Shown: in pieces, positions 62,796-64,000 of the stretch
How positions within the stretch are numbered: the first letter of the stretch is position 1
Layout of the letters: the number at the start of each line of letters is the position of its first letter
From: Burkholderiales bacterium 70-64
GTDB lineage: Bacteria > Pseudomonadota > Gammaproteobacteria > Burkholderiales > Burkholderiaceae_E
NCBI GenBank assembly: GCA_001898645.1
Contig: MKUQ01000025.1
Coordinates: 62,001 to 126,000 of the forward strand
Direction: 5' to 3'
DNA length: 64,000 bases
Notes under the pieces: model-generated
The model's input: only the letters and a program-made list of their open reading frames with translations
What the model was told of the DNA's origin: nothing
The model's database searches: none
Position numbers and translations under genes: made by a program

Positions 62796-64000
62796 GGGGC
62801 ACGAAGTCGATCAGTTGCGCGCCCTCGGCCACCTGCTCGCCGACGCCGTAGCGCACGCTGCTCACCTCGCCGTCGGCAGGCGCGCTGATGGTGTGCTCCA
62901 TCTTCATCGCCTCCATCACCAGCAGGGGCTGGCCGCGCGCCACCTTGGCCCCGGGCTGGACCAGCAGCGCGATCACCTTGCCCGGCATCGGCGCGGTGAG
63001 CTGGCCGCCGTCGTGCGCTTCCTCGCCGACGTGCGCCAGGGGCGGCGCGTAGCCGAGCGCGAAGTGGCCCTCGGGAGTGAACAGGTGCAGGGCCTCGCCC
63101 TCGAAGACCGCGCCGGCCTCGAACGCGCGTTCGCCCGCCAGGCCGCGGATGCGGTGCCCGCCGGGTGCAGCGGTCAGGCCGGCCAGGCAGAGGGCCTGCT
63201 CGCCGTCGCGCACCGTCCAGCCGCGCGGCGCGTATTCCACCTCGACCGGGCACGCCTCGCCGGCCATCGAGAAGTGCAGCGTGCGGCGCAGCGTCGAGGC
63301 CGGCCGCCAGCCGTTGCGCAGGTCCCAGGGATCGTGGCGGCCGCGCGCGCGCGCGGCCTCGGCCGCTTCGCCGGCCTCGCCGGCGAGCACCGCCGCCGCC
63401 GCGATCGCGCGCAGCAGCAGCGAGGGCTGCCCGGGGCCGGGCAGCAGTACCGCCTTCTCGCGCTCGATGAGGCCGGTGTCGAACTCGCCGCGCGCGAAGG
63501 CGTCGCTGCGCACCACGCGCCCGAGGAAGTCGACGTTGGTCGAGGGGCCCACCACCTCGAAGCCCGCCAGCGCCAGCGCCATGCGCGCCAGCGCCTGTTC
63601 GCGGTCGCGGCCCCAGGTGATGAGCTTGGCGATCATCGGATCGTAGTGCGGCGTGATCGCGTCGCCCTCGCGCACGCCGCTGTCGATGCGCACCGCCGCG
63701 GGTTCGCCGTCCGCGCCGCCTTCGGCGACCGTGAACGCGACGGCCGGCGGCGTGCGCAGGTGGCGCAGCGCGCCGATCGAGGGCAGGAAGCCCTTGTCGG
63801 GGTTCTCGGCGTAGATGCGCGCCTCGATCGCGTGGCCGCGCAGGCGCAGCGCCTCCTGGGCGGCCGGCAACGGCTCGCCGGCGGCCACGCGCAGCTGCCA
63901 CTCGACCAGGTCGAAGCCGGTCACCATCTCGGTGACCGGATGCTCGACCTGCAGGCGGGTGTTCATCTCCATGAACCAGAAGCGTCCCGACGGCTCGGCG
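62791..64000 (-). CDS. Biotin-dependent carboxylase alpha subunit (methylcrotonyl-CoA type), C-terminal part
   Basis: The last 403 codons; the start lies beyond the window. The biotin carboxylase end is seen in FMEMNTRLQVEHPVTEMVTG and ARIYAENPDKGFLPSIG. A linker domain follows and then the biotinyl domain, with the biotin lysine in VMEAMKMEH. Acetyl-, propionyl- and methylcrotonyl-CoA carboxylases share this layout; the adjacent HMG-CoA lyase gene favours methylcrotonyl-CoA carboxylase (LiuD/MccA) of leucine degradation. Confidence 0.88.
   Translation of the reverse strand, partial: AEPSGRFWFMEMNTRLQVEHPVTEMVTGFDLVEWQLRVAAGEPLPAAQEALRLRGHAIEARIYAENPDKGFLPSIGALRHLRTPPAVAFTVAEGGADGEPAAVRIDSGVREGDAITPHYDPMIAKLITWGRDREQALARMALALAGFEVVGPSTNVDFLGRVVRSDAFARGEFDTGLIEREKAVLLPGPGQPSLLLRAIAAAAVLAGEAGEAAEAARARGRHDPWDLRNGWRPASTLRRTLHFSMAGEACPVEVEYAPRGWTVRDGEQALCLAGLTAAPGGHRIRGLAGERAFEAGAVFEGEALHLFTPEGHFALGYAPPLAHVGEEAHDGGQLTAPMPGKVIALLVQPGAKVARGQPLLVMEAMKMEHTISAPADGEVSSVRYGVGEQVAEGAQLIDFVPR

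Overview
The window is gene-dense, high-GC chromosomal DNA. Short intergenic gaps, many ATGA start/stop overlaps and the gene content point to a betaproteobacterium, probably Burkholderiales or a relative. Supporting content includes fixABCX with a perfect FNR/FixK box, a PEP-CTERM protein with a sigma-54-type promoter, liu-type leucine degradation genes, a PaaY homologue and a phasin-like protein. I see no rRNA, tRNA, CRISPR array, phage or insertion sequence. Species cannot be read from the window.

Layout. 1-1618: end of an ABC export permease and its HlyD-type adaptor. 1739-5408: an FNR/FixK box followed by fixA-fixB-fixC-fixX, an electron-transfer module that can couple NADH oxidation to ferredoxin and quinone reduction. 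5426-11631 (minus): a GntR regulator gene, then a TPP enzyme, a FAD protein with a four-cysteine motif, a TauE/SafE exporter and an ALDH7 dehydrogenase. Divergent from the regulator, 11747-17250 (plus) is a five-gene dipeptide/oligopeptide-type ABC importer. Shared GTATRCAA boxes suggest one regulon for an unidentified substrate. 17361-22448: alanine dehydrogenase, an unknown lipoprotein, a glyoxalase II-like hydrolase, cytochrome c and a class V aminotransferase. 22467-26652 (minus): an SsuABC/NMT1-type importer and an MFS pump.

26790-31732: SrkA kinase, then a DUF485/acetate-symporter/CBS-nucleotidyltransferase operon behind a good sigma-70 promoter. 31759-36167: the PEP-CTERM protein, a DUF1232 protein, two small membrane proteins and a LytS/LytTR-type two-component pair. 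36270-40382 (minus): an HtrA-like protease and a MoxR-DUF58-VWA set. 40446-44536: a split YeeE/YedE transporter, threonine dehydratase, 3-hydroxybutyryl-CoA dehydrogenase and a methyltransferase. 44559-47686: an accessory islet of visibly lower GC with VapBC, an unknown exported protein, a phasin-like protein and a GFA-family protein.

47714-58228: a Crp/Fnr-type regulator divergent from a Liv-type ABC importer that has an acyl-CoA ligase inside the operon and a phenylacetate-CoA-ligase-like protein at its end, followed by a crotonase. An 18-bp inverted repeat with CRP-like spacing sits between regulator and operon. 58251-64000: a diguanylate cyclase, PaaY, a metallo-hydrolase, then methylcrotonyl-CoA carboxylase alpha (cut by the window end), hydroxymethylglutaryl-CoA lyase and a DUF1289 protein.

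Two patterns cross gene boundaries. First, a repeat with core GAACGYGTGARKGAATC sits at or across the stop codons of at least seven genes, as a half element or as a perfect 17-26 bp inverted repeat; it reads like an unrecognised 3'-end or terminator element. Second, several conserved proteins carry Ala/Pro/Gly/Ser-rich inserts, some built from short tandem DNA repeats.
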